The notes under the pieces are model-generated. The model searched no databases and was not told where the DNA came from. It was given only the letters and a program-made list of their open reading frames with translations. Made by a program: the position numbers and the translations under genes. A DNA stretch of 64,000 nt from Flaccisagitta enflata (Eukaryota; Chaetognatha; Sagittoidea; Aphragmophora), in assembly GCA_965153355.1 (NCBI GenBank), contig OZ231128.1:50344001-50408000 (forward strand), given 5' to 3'. This document shows positions 1 to 9,934 of this stretch, in pieces; positions within the stretch are counted from its first letter, which is position 1, and each line of letters opens with the position of its first letter.

Positions 1-227
1 TGCCATCATGGACTTCAAGGTATGCCATCATGGACTTCAAGGTATGCCATCATGGACTTCAAGGTATACCATCATGGACTTCAAGGTATACCATCCTGGA
101 CTTCAAGGTATGCCATCATGGACTTCAAGGTATGCCATCATGGTTACAAGGTATGCCATCATGGACTACAAGGTATGCCATCATGGACTACAAGGTATGC
201 CATCAAAGATTTCAAGGTATGCTATTA
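1..227. repeat. 22-bp minisatellite
   Basis: About ten copies of a 22-bp unit (core GGACTTCAAGGTATGCCATC) run from the left edge. The last copies diverge (GGTTACAAGG, GGACTACAAGG, AAGATTTCAAGG). Several frames stay open because the unit lacks stops; this is not evidence of coding. Confidence 0.9.
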
Positions 228-248
228 TGGGTATGCGTCGTGTATCTT

Positions 249-330
249 CTCGAGTCGCGTTTGCGCGACGAGAAAGCTTCAATAATTACAGTCCCACGGC
301 TTCAGCCGTGGGACTGTAATTTTGAAGCTT
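249..330. repeat. hairpin plus 57-bp palindrome
   Basis: Two adjacent inverted repeats. The first (249-272) pairs CTCGAGTCGCG with GCGCGACGAG. The second (274-330) has arms of about 27 bases from AAGCTTCA to TGAAGCTT, with GTCCCACGGCT-TCA-GCCGTGGGAC at its centre. The first hairpin and part of the second arm recur at 21388-21431, with the stem changed to GTTGCG/CGCAAC, so pairing is kept. Confidence 0.8.
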
Positions 331-340
331 TTTTTATGTT

Positions 341-455
341 TTATTTCTTTGACCTCGCTGCTCCTGCCCAAATGGTTTATTGAGCCCAAATATGGCCCCT
401 GCTCACCCGCACGCGACTTCGGTACCCGTGTATCGGGCCTTGCTCTGTTATCTCT
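341..455 (-). mobile_element. subfamily A element, 5' half
   Basis: Reverse complement of the subfamily A 5' half: the GGCC..ATACACGG start, AGTCGCGTGCGGGTGAGCAG word, and the GGGCAGGAGCAG block. The (GGAC)n tract and 3' hairpin are missing. Confidence 0.65.
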
Positions 456-651
456 CTCATGTTCTGTCAGCAAGTGTTGGGATGCGTTTCTAAGAGCCCC
501 TCGTAGGGCCTCGAAACCCCAAAAAATGGATTCTCCATGCAATTTTATTAAGAAATGACATTTTTTAGGCACCTTTGAAGATTTCTTTTCACAAGCTAGC
601 TCAAATCTTGCATGTCACCGGTAAGAGGGAGTAAGAATGAGAACAAGTGAA

Positions 652-837
652 GCGGGGTCACAATATTGTTGCGGCCGGGTGGGCAGGGGCTTCTAACCCC
701 CCCAAATATAAACAAAAATTATCTAAAATGCTTGTTTTCCTGTTTTTGACTCAATCAATACGGACCGATGGACCAATGGACCAACTGACAGACAGACAAA
801 GCATCTTTTTGAATTGCGTGTCCGCAACTAAAAAGAG
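652..837 (+). mobile_element. subfamily J element
   Basis: Starts GGGTCACAATATTGTTGCGG, has the GGGTGGGCAGGGGC block, a GGACCGATGGACC tract and ends GAATTGCGTGTCCGCAACT then AAAAA. A sister copy lies at 42885-43037. A 5' fragment of subfamily B (GATACACAGC, GTTGCGGATGG) follows at 849-893. Confidence 0.65.
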
Positions 838-899
838 AAGGAAGGAGAGGATACACAGCAATCCAGTTGCGGATGGTTGGGCAGGAGCAGTTATGACAG

Positions 900-1510
900 A
901 AAATTTATGAATAAAAATGAAGTGTTTCACCATACTTTTTTTATTATTATCAGGACAATAATGAAGGTGGAATGCTTTAAGTGGACAAATTGTCTCTAAG
1001 AACACTTGGTGCATACATTTTTATCATATTTTGACTTAAAATGTAATTTGAACTATGCGTTTCACATGAAAATAAGCATGAAAATGTTTTTTAGTGAATT
1101 TCTGCTTACACTTTTTTTCATTTTCTGAAGTCGAAATTCTAAGAAAGCCAGACACAGGGAAATTTTGCATTTTAAAAAACATAGTTCTCTCTGTAATCGA
1201 TTTGGGAAGAGAACTATGTTCTTGTTTTTTCATTTTTTCATCTCCTATGCAAATTTAGAATTTCAATCAGCCCCTTGTCAATGACCAAAAATAAGATAAG
1301 TAAAAATTTTCAAAACAATTTTTTTTGGTAACTCTGGCTAAACTTGGTCCTCTTGCTAAGTAAATGCAAATTTTTCTTTTAAATATGATGTCTGAGCCAT
1401 CTCAATCACTTTTATTCATTTATTTATACATTTTGATTAATACATTTTTTCTATTTTGACCTTCTTTGAAACACAAATGTTACCCTCGGAGGGAAGCTGT
1501 CTTATGCAAA
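900..1510. other. AT-rich intergenic DNA, no feature seen
   Basis: No conserved coding frame, splice-flanked exon or repeat-family match was recognised. The short open frames here have no protein-like composition. Confidence 0.5.
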
Positions 1511-1514
1511 AAAT

Positions 1515-1797
1515 TGCTTGCATTTCAAAATGTTATGGGACAGACCGACTGACCAACACGGCAAGGTGTTGTCTCGTATCCGCAACTTAAAAGGATAAAG
1601 AAGAATAAACAGATACACGGCTACCAAAGTTGCGCGCAGGTGGGCAGGGGCTTTGAAAAAAATGTCTAACTAAGCATTTTGGAAGTAGCAGAAATGCAAA
1701 AACCGCACATGAACGCTGAAAAAGCAGAATGTTACCGACCGAAGGACAGCCTCACCGACCGACATAGCGGGTCTTAGAATTGCGTGCAGGTAACTGA
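1515..1797 (+). mobile_element. broken B-like element fragments
   Basis: Pieces of the 3' module (CAGACCGACTGACCAACACGG, then a decayed CGTATCCGCAACTT) and of a 5' module (AGATACACGGCTACC, GCGCGCAGGTGGGCAGGGGC) follow each other, with a second GACCGAC tract at 1735-1763. Order and decay suggest two old insertions. Confidence 0.5.
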
Positions 1798-1799
1798 AA

Positions 1800-1976
1800 A
1801 ACAAGGGCGGATACACGGCCACCAGTTGCGGACGGGTGGGTAGGGGCGGAAATGCGCATTTTCCCACTTTTCGACTCGATCATTACGGACCGACAGATGG
1901 ACGGAAGGACGGACCAACAGACGGACGGACGGATGGACAAAGCCTCATAAAGAGTTGCTTGTCCGCAACTAAAAAG
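1800..1976 (+). mobile_element. subfamily B element, full length
   Basis: Complete plan: ACAAGG..GGATACACGGCC, CAGTTGCGGACGGGTGGG, CGGAAATGCGCATTTTCCCA, the CTTTTCGACTCG block, a (GGAC/GGAT)n tract, AAAGCCTC..AGAG, then the hairpin AGTTGCTTGTCCGCAACT and AAAAAGG. No coding capacity. Confidence 0.75.
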
Positions 1977-2140
1977 GAAATTTAGGAAATTGATGCAGGA
2001 TGAGAGAAGAAACCATTGAAATGTATAGATCATACGGTTGACGACCCAATTAATAAGTGACTATATGGTTCGTCCAAACAATTTTCACGTCGACTCTTAT
2101 TGGTCACTTCATGATATTCATACCATTTACTGAAATTCTT

Positions 2141-2327
2141 TTAGTTGCAAGCTATGCGACTCTACACCCTGCTTTGTCCATTGGTTGTTCGGTCGGTCAC
2201 ACTTAACTTTTTTTTAAGTTCTTTTTTTCTTTGACTGTATTGCTCCTGCCCAAATGCTCTGTTGAGCTCAAATATGGCCCCTGCCCACCCGCACGCGACA
2301 GGGGTAGCCGTGTATCCGGCCTTGTTA
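2141..2327 (-). mobile_element. subfamily A element
   Basis: Read on the minus strand: ACAAGGCCGGATACACGGCT, ACCCCTGTCGCGTGCGGGTG, GGGCAGGAGCAATAC, AAGTTAAGTGTGACCGACCG, AAAGCAGGGTGTAGAGTCGC and a decayed terminal hairpin before AAAA. Confidence 0.7.
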
Positions 2328-2449
2328 ACTGTTTAACTGTTGACATCATAGCTGATTCCGAAATTAAATAGGAAATTTTACCAAATGTAATGCAAGCCTC
2401 TCAATCATACAGCAACTTGCTTTTTTTTGTTTTTGTCTTTATGTGTAAG

Positions 2450-2613
<164 letters not shown>

Positions 2614-2659
2614 CACTTGCCGACAGGGCATAGTATAGAGTTGCGTGTCCGGGACTTGA

Positions 2660-3188
2660 AAAGGCATGCCTGCACTCTAGAACCACAGGGCAAGAAAGTC
2701 AATTCTAAGCACCTTTTTGCCATTTCAAGTCTTTTGGGCTAAACTGCCCCTGCCAAAATGCCCTTAAGACCCTCTTAATCTTTGTTCCTGCATCCCTGCT
2801 ACTGCTCCACAAGGGAGAAGTCATTGAAAAGTGAATTTGGCCGTTTTGCTGGCAATTACTCAATTTGAAATACACCAAGAAAAAAGTGAGCTGGAGAAGA
2901 AGGGGGGGGGGGTGTGGCACGACCACATTTCTTCTTACTCTGTGGCCCTAAAACTTGATAGAATTTCCCTGTACATGTCCTTGAGCGTATCACTTATATA
3001 AGCAAGACCGATTTCCGAGATCGTGGTTTTTCGTCCAACCTATTGGTCAGGCTAACTCATGTGTAGATCCTAAAATTCGCATTTGAACGTGGCCTGACTT
3101 ATTCACATTCTCAAAGCCCTCCCTCCTTGCAGGTTGCATAACCCAATAATACTACATGTTGTTCGGCTTTTAACGCATCCCTCCTAAA
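2660..3188. other. intergenic DNA, no feature seen
   Basis: No supported gene. A G11 run lies at about 2903-2913. Confidence 0.4.
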
Positions 3189-3387
3189 ACAAGGCCAACA
3201 CCTATAAGTCGCGTGCGAGATTTACATTTAGAATGACTAAGAATGACTTAAAATGACTTTAGACCTAAAATGGCCAAAAGAAACAAAATTGATAAAAAAA
3301 GTAAAATGGGGACCAACCGACCGACCGACCATCTGACGGACGGATGGACAAAGCGGGGTGTAGAGTCGCGTGCACGCGACTAAAAAT
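3189..3387 (+). mobile_element. subfamily D element
   Basis: CAAGGCCAACACCTATAAGT, then the word AGTCGCGTGCGAGA, repeated AGAATGACTTA blocks, a (GACC)n tract, AAAGCGGGGTGTAGAG and the 18-base hairpin AGTCGCGTGCACGCGACT before AAAAA. The D copies are recognisable by the tandem AATGACTT motif. Confidence 0.75.
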
Positions 3388-3489
3388 CTTGGACTTAACT
3401 TTTATAACCTCATCAGCCAACGCGATGTTTTTCCATGTTTTCTTCCTTTCCGGATTTTTCCTTCCTTTCTCCATCTCACGTAGCTTTGC

Positions 3490-3570
3490 GTGAATTCTCG
3501 CTCTCTCGCTCTCTCTCTCTCCTCCTTCCCCCTTTCTCTCTCCCTCTTTCTCTCTCGCATTCTAGGTGGG
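3490..3570. repeat. CT-rich simple repeat
   Basis: Interrupted CTCT/CTTT tract. The open frames across it are low complexity. Confidence 0.8.
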
Positions 3571-3587
3571 AAATACTTTTTCCAGAG

Positions 3588-3668
3588 GGGCCGATTCTGT
3601 GTGGCATGGTAGTAATGCTACCAGGCAGGTGAGCGCCGAAGTGCGGCAGATATAACCGGCCTAGGGCA
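3588..3668 (+). mobile_element. subfamily G hairpin module
   Basis: GCCGATTCTGTGTGGCATGG .. GCTACCAGGCAGG .. AAGTGCGGCAG. Three other copies occur at 4420-4482, 23519-23590 and 23993-24056. The GTGCCGATT start and GTGCGGCA end flank an internal GGTAG/GCTACC stem. Confidence 0.6.
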
Positions 3669-3708
3669 GGGGGGTACATAAGTGAAAGGAAGAAAGAAAG
3701 AAAGAAAG
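3669..3708. repeat. (GAAA)n tract at insertion site
   Basis: A short GAAA array directly abuts the next subfamily B element. Confidence 0.7.
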
Positions 3709-3869
3709 AAACAAGGCCGGACACACGGCCAATACCAGTCGCGGACGGGTGGGCAGGGGCGGAAATGCTCGTTTTCACACTCTCAAACTCTATCACCATG
3801 GACCGACGGACAGACCGACGGACCAACGGACAAAGCCTCTTATAGAGTCGCTTGTCCACGACTAAAAAG
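3709..3869 (+). mobile_element. subfamily B element
   Basis: ACAAGGCCGGACACACGGCC start, CAGTCGCGGACGGGTGGGCA word, GACCGACGG tract, and terminal hairpin AGTCGCTTGTCCACGACT then AAAAA. It sits within GAAA/AAAG-rich DNA on both sides, which suggests A-rich target choice. Confidence 0.75.
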
Positions 3870-4419
3870 CAAGAAAAGAAAGGAGCAAGAAAGAAGAGCC
3901 GCCAATATGCTTCATATATCCTGTTCTCAGTGGATGTAATCCTCATTTGCATATCGCAGTTTTTTATTTCATACAAATAAATGAACATTCTATAACGAGA
4001 AAAAAGTTTTTTCTTATCGTCGGATCATTTTCTATGCTAATGACAATAAAAAACCTCATGACAACGAAAATAAGCGAGTATGAATGATTTAATTCTAGAA
4101 TCTCTTTTCTTTAAAATATCTTGGACTTCTGTTTGAAAGGATATTTATGAAGAAAAAATGACACCATTGTGGAGGAATTGGCGCGGACGAAATATCTTGG
4201 GCGAGACTGTCTCTCGATGCCTGAAACGCGATTGGTTTTTCGCCCCAGATGTGGCGAAGTGCACCTGTGAGTCTGTGACTCCGTGACTCCTACATCATTG
4301 CCCCGTGCCACCCGCACGCTTCTTGGGTCCTGTTAAATAAGGGGAGGCAGTAACAAAATACCATTCTGAATGGAGGGGTGCAGTCCCACACACGATCCAC
4401 AGCCTAGACGTATATTTGA
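3870..4419. other. intergenic DNA, no feature seen
   Basis: No supported gene, exon or family repeat was seen. Confidence 0.4.
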
Positions 4420-4482
4420 AAAGTGCGGCAGCTTATGCTGTATTTTTTATGCTACGCGGCAGCATAGCAGATTCGGCACCTC
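4420..4482 (-). mobile_element. subfamily G hairpin module
   Basis: AAGTGCGGCAGCTTATGCTG..GCTACGCGGCAGCATAGC..GATTCGGCACCT: the reverse orientation of the 3588 and 23519 copies. Confidence 0.6.
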
Positions 4483-4552
4483 TTACTGTATCGCTGTAGT
4501 TTTGCAGTACTGCCCCTGCCCAACCATCCACGACTTGCTTTGTTTTGACCTA

Positions 4553-5115
4553 CAGTAGATCTCGTCTAGACTTGAGATAATGGGGGCAAGCATTGTGGAA
4601 ACACAAATGAAGCCAGGGAAGTGATAATTGAAACATAGACTAATAAAAGGATGGTTTTTTGCCTATGATAGCTGGTTGCCATGGAAACGCATTTCTATGT
4701 ATTTTCGCTAAAATATCAATATTTTGAGAAATTTTTTGAGGGAACATTCTTTAAAATTAAATTTGCTACAACTTTCCCTCAGTATGTTCTGTAAGAATGT
4801 CGCTCGTTTAGCGGTTGCTAGGGGTCGTCACACATGGATACGCTCCCTAGCAACGGCCAAACGAGCGATATTCTTACAGAACATACTGTGGGATAGTTGT
4901 AGCAAATTTGATTTTAAGCAATGTTCCCTGAAAAAATCTCTCAAAATATTTATATTTTAGCGAGAATATGTGGAAATGTGTTTCCATGGCAACCAACTAT
5001 CATGGGGAATTAAGCATCCTTTGATTAGTCTATGATCCAAATATCGCTCCCCTGCTTTCATTTGTCTTTCCACAATGCTTGCCCCCGTTATCTCAAGTCT
5101 AGACGAGATCTACTG
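4553..5115. mobile_element. 563-bp fold-back MITE, Tc1/mariner-like
   Basis: Nearly the whole element is one palindrome. It begins CAGTAGATCTCGTCTAGACT and ends with the reverse complement, flanked by TA on both sides (4551-4552, 5116-5117), as expected for Tc1/mariner insertion. The two arms of about 270 bases match closely to a small centre near 4825-4850 (for example TATGTTCTGTAAGAAT facing ATTCTTACAGAACATA). No transposase frame is present. The same TIR start occurs at 22684 next to the duplicated DNAJC13 exon. Confidence 0.85.
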
Positions 5116-5185
5116 TATCTTATAGATAAACATGACCAACGAAAGAATCGCTATTAGCTTTTTTTTGACAATCCTTAATTAATAC

Positions 5186-5223
5186 CTTCCGTTTCTTAAT
5201 TAATTGCGCTAAAGAAACGGAAG
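5186..5223. repeat. 12-bp stem hairpin
   Basis: CTTCCGTTTCTT pairs with AAGAAACGGAAG around a TAATTAATTGCGC loop. Function unknown. Confidence 0.6.
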
Positions 5224-5421
5224 ATATACAAAATTTGAAAAAAAAGGTCCTTCATTAAATTTAAAGGGCCATATCCTCGAACTCCCTAATTGCGAGACCG
5301 AAGGACCCAAATGCCGGGGTCCATGAAGTTGAGCGGCTTTTGATTTCTTTCCGTTTCCAGATCTCCACCCCATGGTCTTTGAGTTCCTTCCCCAGCCGGT
5401 CGAAAAATTCTATGATTTTCT

Positions 5422-5466
5422 ACCCCACCCGCATGCGACTGGGGTAGCCGTTTATCTGGTCTTGAT
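5422..5466 (-). mobile_element. subfamily A 5' fragment
   Basis: CACCCGCATGCGACTGGGGT then AGCCGTTTATCTGGTCTTG, the reverse complement of the A 5' end. Confidence 0.6.
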
Positions 5467-5628
5467 TGAGCATGTCATTTGTGTCGTTTGTTTGTTTGTT
5501 CGTTTGTTTGTTTGAGTGCGTCCTTGGTTTGTTTGAATGCGTCTTTTGTATAAGTGTGTCTTTTGTTTGAGAGTGACTTTTGTTTATCTTTCTATTTTGT
5601 TTATGTTTGAGTGTGTATTTTGTTTGTA
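5467..5628. repeat. left part of the 21-bp minisatellite
   Basis: Degenerate GTTTGTTTGAGTGCGTC units. The same array resumes at 5785 after an inserted subfamily B element. Confidence 0.8.
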
Positions 5629-5784
5629 TTTTTAGTTGCGGACACGCAACTCTATAAGAGGCTTTGTCTGTCCGTCCGTCCGTTGGTTGGTTGGTCCGTA
5701 ACCACGAGTCGAAAAGTGAGAAAACGCGCATTTCCGCCCCTGCCCACCCGTCCGCAACTGATGGCCGTGTATCCGGCCTTGTTT
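5629..5784 (-). mobile_element. subfamily B element inside minisatellite
   Basis: On plus it reads TTTTTAGTTGCGGACACGCA to CCGTGTATCCGGCCTTGTTT, a full B copy in reverse. Minisatellite units lie on both sides, so it entered an existing array. Confidence 0.75.
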
Positions 5785-6600
5785 GTCTGGGTGTGTCCTT
5801 TGTGTGTGTCACTGTGTCTGTTGTCTTTTTGAGTGCGTCTTTTGTGTTTTTGAGTGCGTCTTTTGTTTGCATCTTTTGCTTGTTTGAGTGCATCTTTTGC
5901 TTGTTTGAGTGCATCTTTTGCTTGTCTGAGTGCATCTTTTGCTTGAGTGCAACTTTTGTTTGTTTGAGTGTGTCTTTTGTTTGTTCAAGTGCGTCTTGTT
6001 TGTTCAAGTGCGTCTTTTGTTTGTTTGGGTGCGTCTTTTGTTTGTTTGGGTGCGTCTTTTGTTTGTTTGGGTGCGTCTTTTGTTTGTTTGGGTGCGTCTT
6101 TTGTTTGTTTGAGTGCGTCTTTTGTTTGTTTGAGTGCGTCTTTTGTTTGTTTGAGTGCGTCTTTTGTTTGTTTGAGTGCGTCTTTTGTTTGTTTGAGTGC
6201 GTCTTTTGTTGGTTTGAGTGTGTCTTGTGTTTGTTTGAGTGCGTCTTGTGTTTGTTTGAGTGCGTCTTGTGTTTGTTTGAGTGCGTCTTGTGTTTGTTTG
6301 AGTGCGTCTTGTGTTTGTTTGAGTGCGTCTTGTGTTTGTTTGAGTGCGTCTTGTGTTTGTTTGAGTGCGTCTTGTGTTTGTTTGAGTGCGTCTTGTGTTT
6401 GTTTGAGTGCGTCTTGTGTTTGTTTGAGTGCGTGTTTATTTATTTGAGTGTGTCTTCTGTTTGTTTGTACCTATTGTTCATGTTTAAACGTTTGAGTATA
6501 TCTTTTATTTATGTATTTTATCAATTTATAAGCGCATCTTTTATGTTCGAGTGCGTCTTTTGTTTTTACAAGCATCGTTTGTTTTTGTTTGGGCACATCT
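5785..6600. repeat. 21-bp minisatellite
   Basis: About 35 units with core TTTGAGTGCGTCTTTTGTT. Units before about 6215 carry CTTTTGTTTG and those after carry CTTGTGTTTG, so one half seems to have expanded after a single-base change. The 313-residue frame over it is only a repeat translation. Confidence 0.9.
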
Positions 6601-6980
6601 CTTAAAATGCATTAGTCATTAAATTAAGAGTAACATCATCATTTTTGCGCTATATTCATTTTACAACACTCTTATGCAAGGGATTCCATACAAATTATCA
6701 TTTCAGTTCAAAACTTTTACACATTAACACATTTAAGCATATATTAGTCAGCTCAGATACTACAAGATAAAGCAGCATGCGGCGCATCTTGCCATCGCAA
6801 CCATGTCGTTATCAAAATTCTATGAGCAACCAGCATAGCACTTGCTAGACAAAAAAGATATAACTTGAAATTGTGGGCCTGTTTTATCTTCCATTGTCCA
6901 GTAGCTGCGACGGCGTCTAATTCAGTGAGGGATTTCCACTGACCCCCTTCTCCGTCTCCATCTCGATCTGCTGACCTCTC
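6601..6980. other. intergenic DNA, no feature seen
   Basis: AT-rich. No coding or repeat-family signal recognised. Confidence 0.4.
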
Positions 6981-6984
6981 TCTC

Positions 6985-7345
6985 TCTCTCAACACCCTGT
7001 CGGTCGGTCGAAGGGGCCGATGACCTATGCTTTCACATACCGGGTGAGAATTTAGTATGGGGAAATTTCTCCTTCCTCTTCTGCGTACCCGCCCTCCCCT
7101 CAGCCTCCAGGCCCATATCTCAGCCTCGAGGCCCATATCCCAGCCTCAAGGCCCAAATCCCACTTTCAAGGCCCAAATTCCAACCCCAAGGCTCAGATTC
7201 CAGTCTCTAGGGATTTGGGCCTCAAGTCTGCTGACTATGCCAACCTGTGGCGTTATCTCACTGATACTCAGCGGCGTAGGAGGAGGGGCGTCAGGGGCGT
7301 CAGCTGGCGCCCCTACAGTCGGACACAGATGGCAGTCTGATACAA
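6985..7345 (-). mobile_element. subfamily H element
   Basis: Carries GGTCGGTCGAAGGGGCCGAT and ACCTATGCTTTCACA, then a run of about 20-bp units (CAGCCTCAAGGCCCAAATCC) typical of group H. Other H loci are at 30440, 39960, 40600, 43155, 43670 and 56455. Confidence 0.6.
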
Positions 7346-7349
7346 TTGT

Positions 7350-7466
7350 TCAAAAGAAAAAAAAAAAGAAAAAGAAATGGAAATGATGCCAACAAACGAG
7401 AAAAAAAAACAAATGGGACTGAAAAAAAGAAGTTTTTATGGGGGAAGAAAGGAAAAAAAAGAAAAA

Positions 7467-7498
<32 letters not shown>

Positions 7499-7665
7499 AA
7501 CAAACAAACAAACAAACAAACAAACAAACAAACAAACAAACAAAGATAAAAAGAAAGAAAGGAAGAAAGATTGAAGGAAAAAAAAAGCGGAAAGAAAAAA
7601 AAGAAAGAAAAAAAAAAGAAAGAGAAAAAAAAGAAAGAGAGAAAGAAAGAAGAAAGAAATGGAGG
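7350..7665. repeat. purine-rich GAAA / AAAC array
   Basis: A GAAA array (7467-7500) passes to an AAAC array (7500-7542) and then irregular GAAA. Lysine/Asn/Thr-rich and Phe/Leu-rich frames here are low complexity. Confidence 0.9.
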
Positions 7666-7860
7666 AGGAATGAAAGTGGGAATGAAAGGTCATTTTGTCC
7701 CATTGACTCTGAGAAATATAATAGAAAGAGAAAGAGAAAAATGAAATCAGAACAGAAAAATGTGGGAAAGATAGTTAGGTTTTCTCCCACTGACCCTGAG
7801 AAAGTGTGCCAACACTAGCAGTAACAGATTTGAGCCACTGTAGATAAAAAGCCAGTCTTA

Positions 7861-8628
7861 CAGGGTGTACCAACTCAGTTGTAACATAAAAAATCGATGT
7901 ATCTCTGCTTCTAAAAAAGATAATCTAATTCTGAAAAAAATTCTAAAGAGCTTTTGAAAAACGATTTTTGCTCAATGAGAGGAAAATGATGGGAAGGTAT
8001 TAACAGTCATGGAAAAATGGTTTGGAAGTACATGCCTTTTTGCAACCATTTTGCCATTTTTCATTGATCTCCTATGACAATTACTCTTTGTTTAGTTATT
8101 ATCTGTAAATAATTTGATAAAGCATGAAGAGTTGGACTCAAATTAAAGGTATCCTGTATAGTGAAAGAGATTTGATAGAAAAATTCACATTTTTTTGAAA
8201 AGATAGCATGATATTTGCAAATTCATGCCTTTGAAAATCGAGTTGTTTTTTTTTAAATGTGGTTTTGAAGAAAGAAAAAACAAAATCTTCAATATTTTGA
8301 GGATGTTCTATAATGGGGCCAAAAACTGCTGCAAAAATTCTTCAATTTGGGACCAATATCAGGTCTGTAGCTCAATCTGTTTAGAAATGAGAGCCTCTTA
8401 AAGAACAAGTGTCTATGAGCAATGTCAGCCAAATTTGCAAATTAAGAAATAGGTGCATCATTTTAGGTTGTGAATGTGTAAAATTCTTTTCTGGGTGGAA
8501 AAATTTTATTAGCATGAGCAAAAATCGTTTTGTAAGGGCTCTTTGGAACTTTTTTCCGAATGGGATTATCTTCTTTAGAAACAGAAATACATCGATTCTT
8601 TATGTTACAACTGAGTTGGTACACCCTG
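7861..8628. mobile_element. 768-bp MITE with TA duplication, Tc1/mariner-like
   Basis: Terminal inverted repeats start CAGGGTGTACCAACTCAGTT and extend more than 60 bases, with weaker pairing to about 110 bases (ACGATTTTTGCTCA on both arms). TA flanks both ends (7859-7860, 8629-8630). The CAGGGTGT terminus with TA is usual for Tc1/mariner elements. No transposase frame is visible inside. Confidence 0.8.
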
Positions 8629-8699
8629 TAAGTAGATACTGGGAAACTAAAAAAATGAGTGGAAGTGGATGTTATTGAAATAGATTCCCCATAGGGAAA

Positions 8700-9055
8700 T
8701 ATGGCCAGGGGAGGCATGCAAGCTAAAACCAGTAAATTATTTCAATCTTTTGATTATATTAAAACATAAATGATTTTTTTGAATTCTATGATTCAATGTT
8801 TTTTCTTTCATAGATTTTTTTCATCTTTTAGAATTTTTCATCTTTCAATATTTTTTTTTTAAAAATATTTTTCGATAGTAATTTTTTTGTCTACATGATA
8901 AACCTATTTATCATCTTTAAGATATTCTTTTTTATTCTTTTTATCCTAGTAAATTCTATTTTTTTAGGTTATAAACTTTTTTTTTAGGTTATAAACTTTT
9001 TTTTTCTTTTCTTTTTCATATGTTTTTTTTAATCAAACCATGAAGTGTTATCTCA
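8700..9055. other. AT-rich intergenic DNA
   Basis: No gene seen. A short direct duplication (AGGTTATAAACTTTTTTT) lies at 8966-9003. Confidence 0.5.
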
Positions 9056-9058
9056 AGT

Positions 9059-9310
9059 GTTTTTAGTCGCTGGCTAAGCGACTCTATAAGAGGGTGTGTC
9101 CCTTGGTCGGTAGGTCTGTCTGTCTGAATGTGCGTCACGCGAAATTTTGGATGCCGCGAAATTGACCGTATTTGTGATTTCTGAGTATAACAGCCCCTGC
9201 CCACCCAAAATACTGCCCCTGCCCACTGATTGACTGCCCCTGCCCCTCAGTGTACTGCCCCTGCCCACCCGCCAGCAACTGCTTATTGGCCGTGTATCCA
9301 GCCTTGTTTT
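9059..9310 (-). mobile_element. subfamily E element
   Basis: Minus-strand copy. The 3' hairpin GAGTCGCTTAGCCAGCGACT is followed by AAAA. The 5' half carries repeated GTGGGCAGGGGCAG blocks, GGCCAATAAGCAGTTGCTGG and an ACAAGGCTGGATACACGG start. Sister copies lie at 37229 and 38703. Confidence 0.7.
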
Positions 9311-9540
9311 TTTGTGTATTGATACCTGCACCCCTCCCCTGCAATGGTTACACTACATATTAGTTACCCACTTTTTTTTACTGTTATGTGAATAAAAGCA
9401 ATTAAATAGTGAGTCAGATTGGGGCCTGACGCCCCTGCCCATTTTCCTGCCCTAAGCCGCTGCTGATACTTCATTTGATTAATATAAAGACTAACAACAT
9501 GAACAAAAACAAAGATAAGGACGACAACAACGACAAAAGC

Positions 9541-9640
9541 TAAGGCGACAATGGCGACAACGGCGATGATGGTGATGATGTCAAAGATCGCGATGATGGT
9601 GATGATGGCGATAATGGCGACGATGGGAACAATGGCGATG
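9541..9640. repeat. GATGGCGAT-type repeat
   Basis: Irregular GATGGC/GATGAT triplet-based array, followed by a group H end (GTTCTACAGGACTTTGTCCC) and a B-like 3' tract to about 9765. Confidence 0.75.
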
Positions 9641-9763
9641 TTGTCCTGTGTTCTACAGGACTTTGTCCCCTTTGGGGCCACTGCCCAAAAAGTGGACACT
9701 CAACGAAAGAAACGCCACAGACCGACGGACGGACAAAGCCTCTACTAGAGTTGCGTGTCTAAA

Positions 9764-9934
9764 CTAAATGCGTTGGCAGAGGAGAATGAAAGAATAAGGA
9801 AAGAGAAGGCTGAAGAAATGCGCTTACGCTCTCAAAAGGCCATTGATAGGCTGGTTGAAAGTCGTAAGAGGCGGCGCAATTTGTTGTCATTGTCTCAAAT
9901 CATGTCCTCTGTCATTGTCACTGTACTGTACTGA
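9764..9934 (+). pseudogene. coding-like coiled-coil fragment, unrecognised
   Basis: A 56-codon open frame ending in TGA at 9932-9934 reads LNALAEENERIRKEKAEEMR and continues with RLRSQKAIDRLVESRKRRR before a hydrophobic tail. It has natural charge patterning (a likely amphipathic helix with a basic cluster) and no repeat composition. It starts directly where a B-like 3' end stops, so it may be a host exon cut by an insertion, a carried fragment or a 3' terminal exon. No acceptor was confidently placed. Family unknown; the coding call is an inference. Confidence 0.3.

Noticed and set aside
3476-3988. 170-residue minus-strand frame
   Set aside because: Runs across CT repeat, a G module and a B element; no protein-like composition.
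5664-6605. 313-residue open frame, Cys/Leu/Phe-rich
   Set aside because: A 21-bp unit without stops gives an open frame in several phases; the protein is a pure repeat, and its first part crosses an inserted B element.
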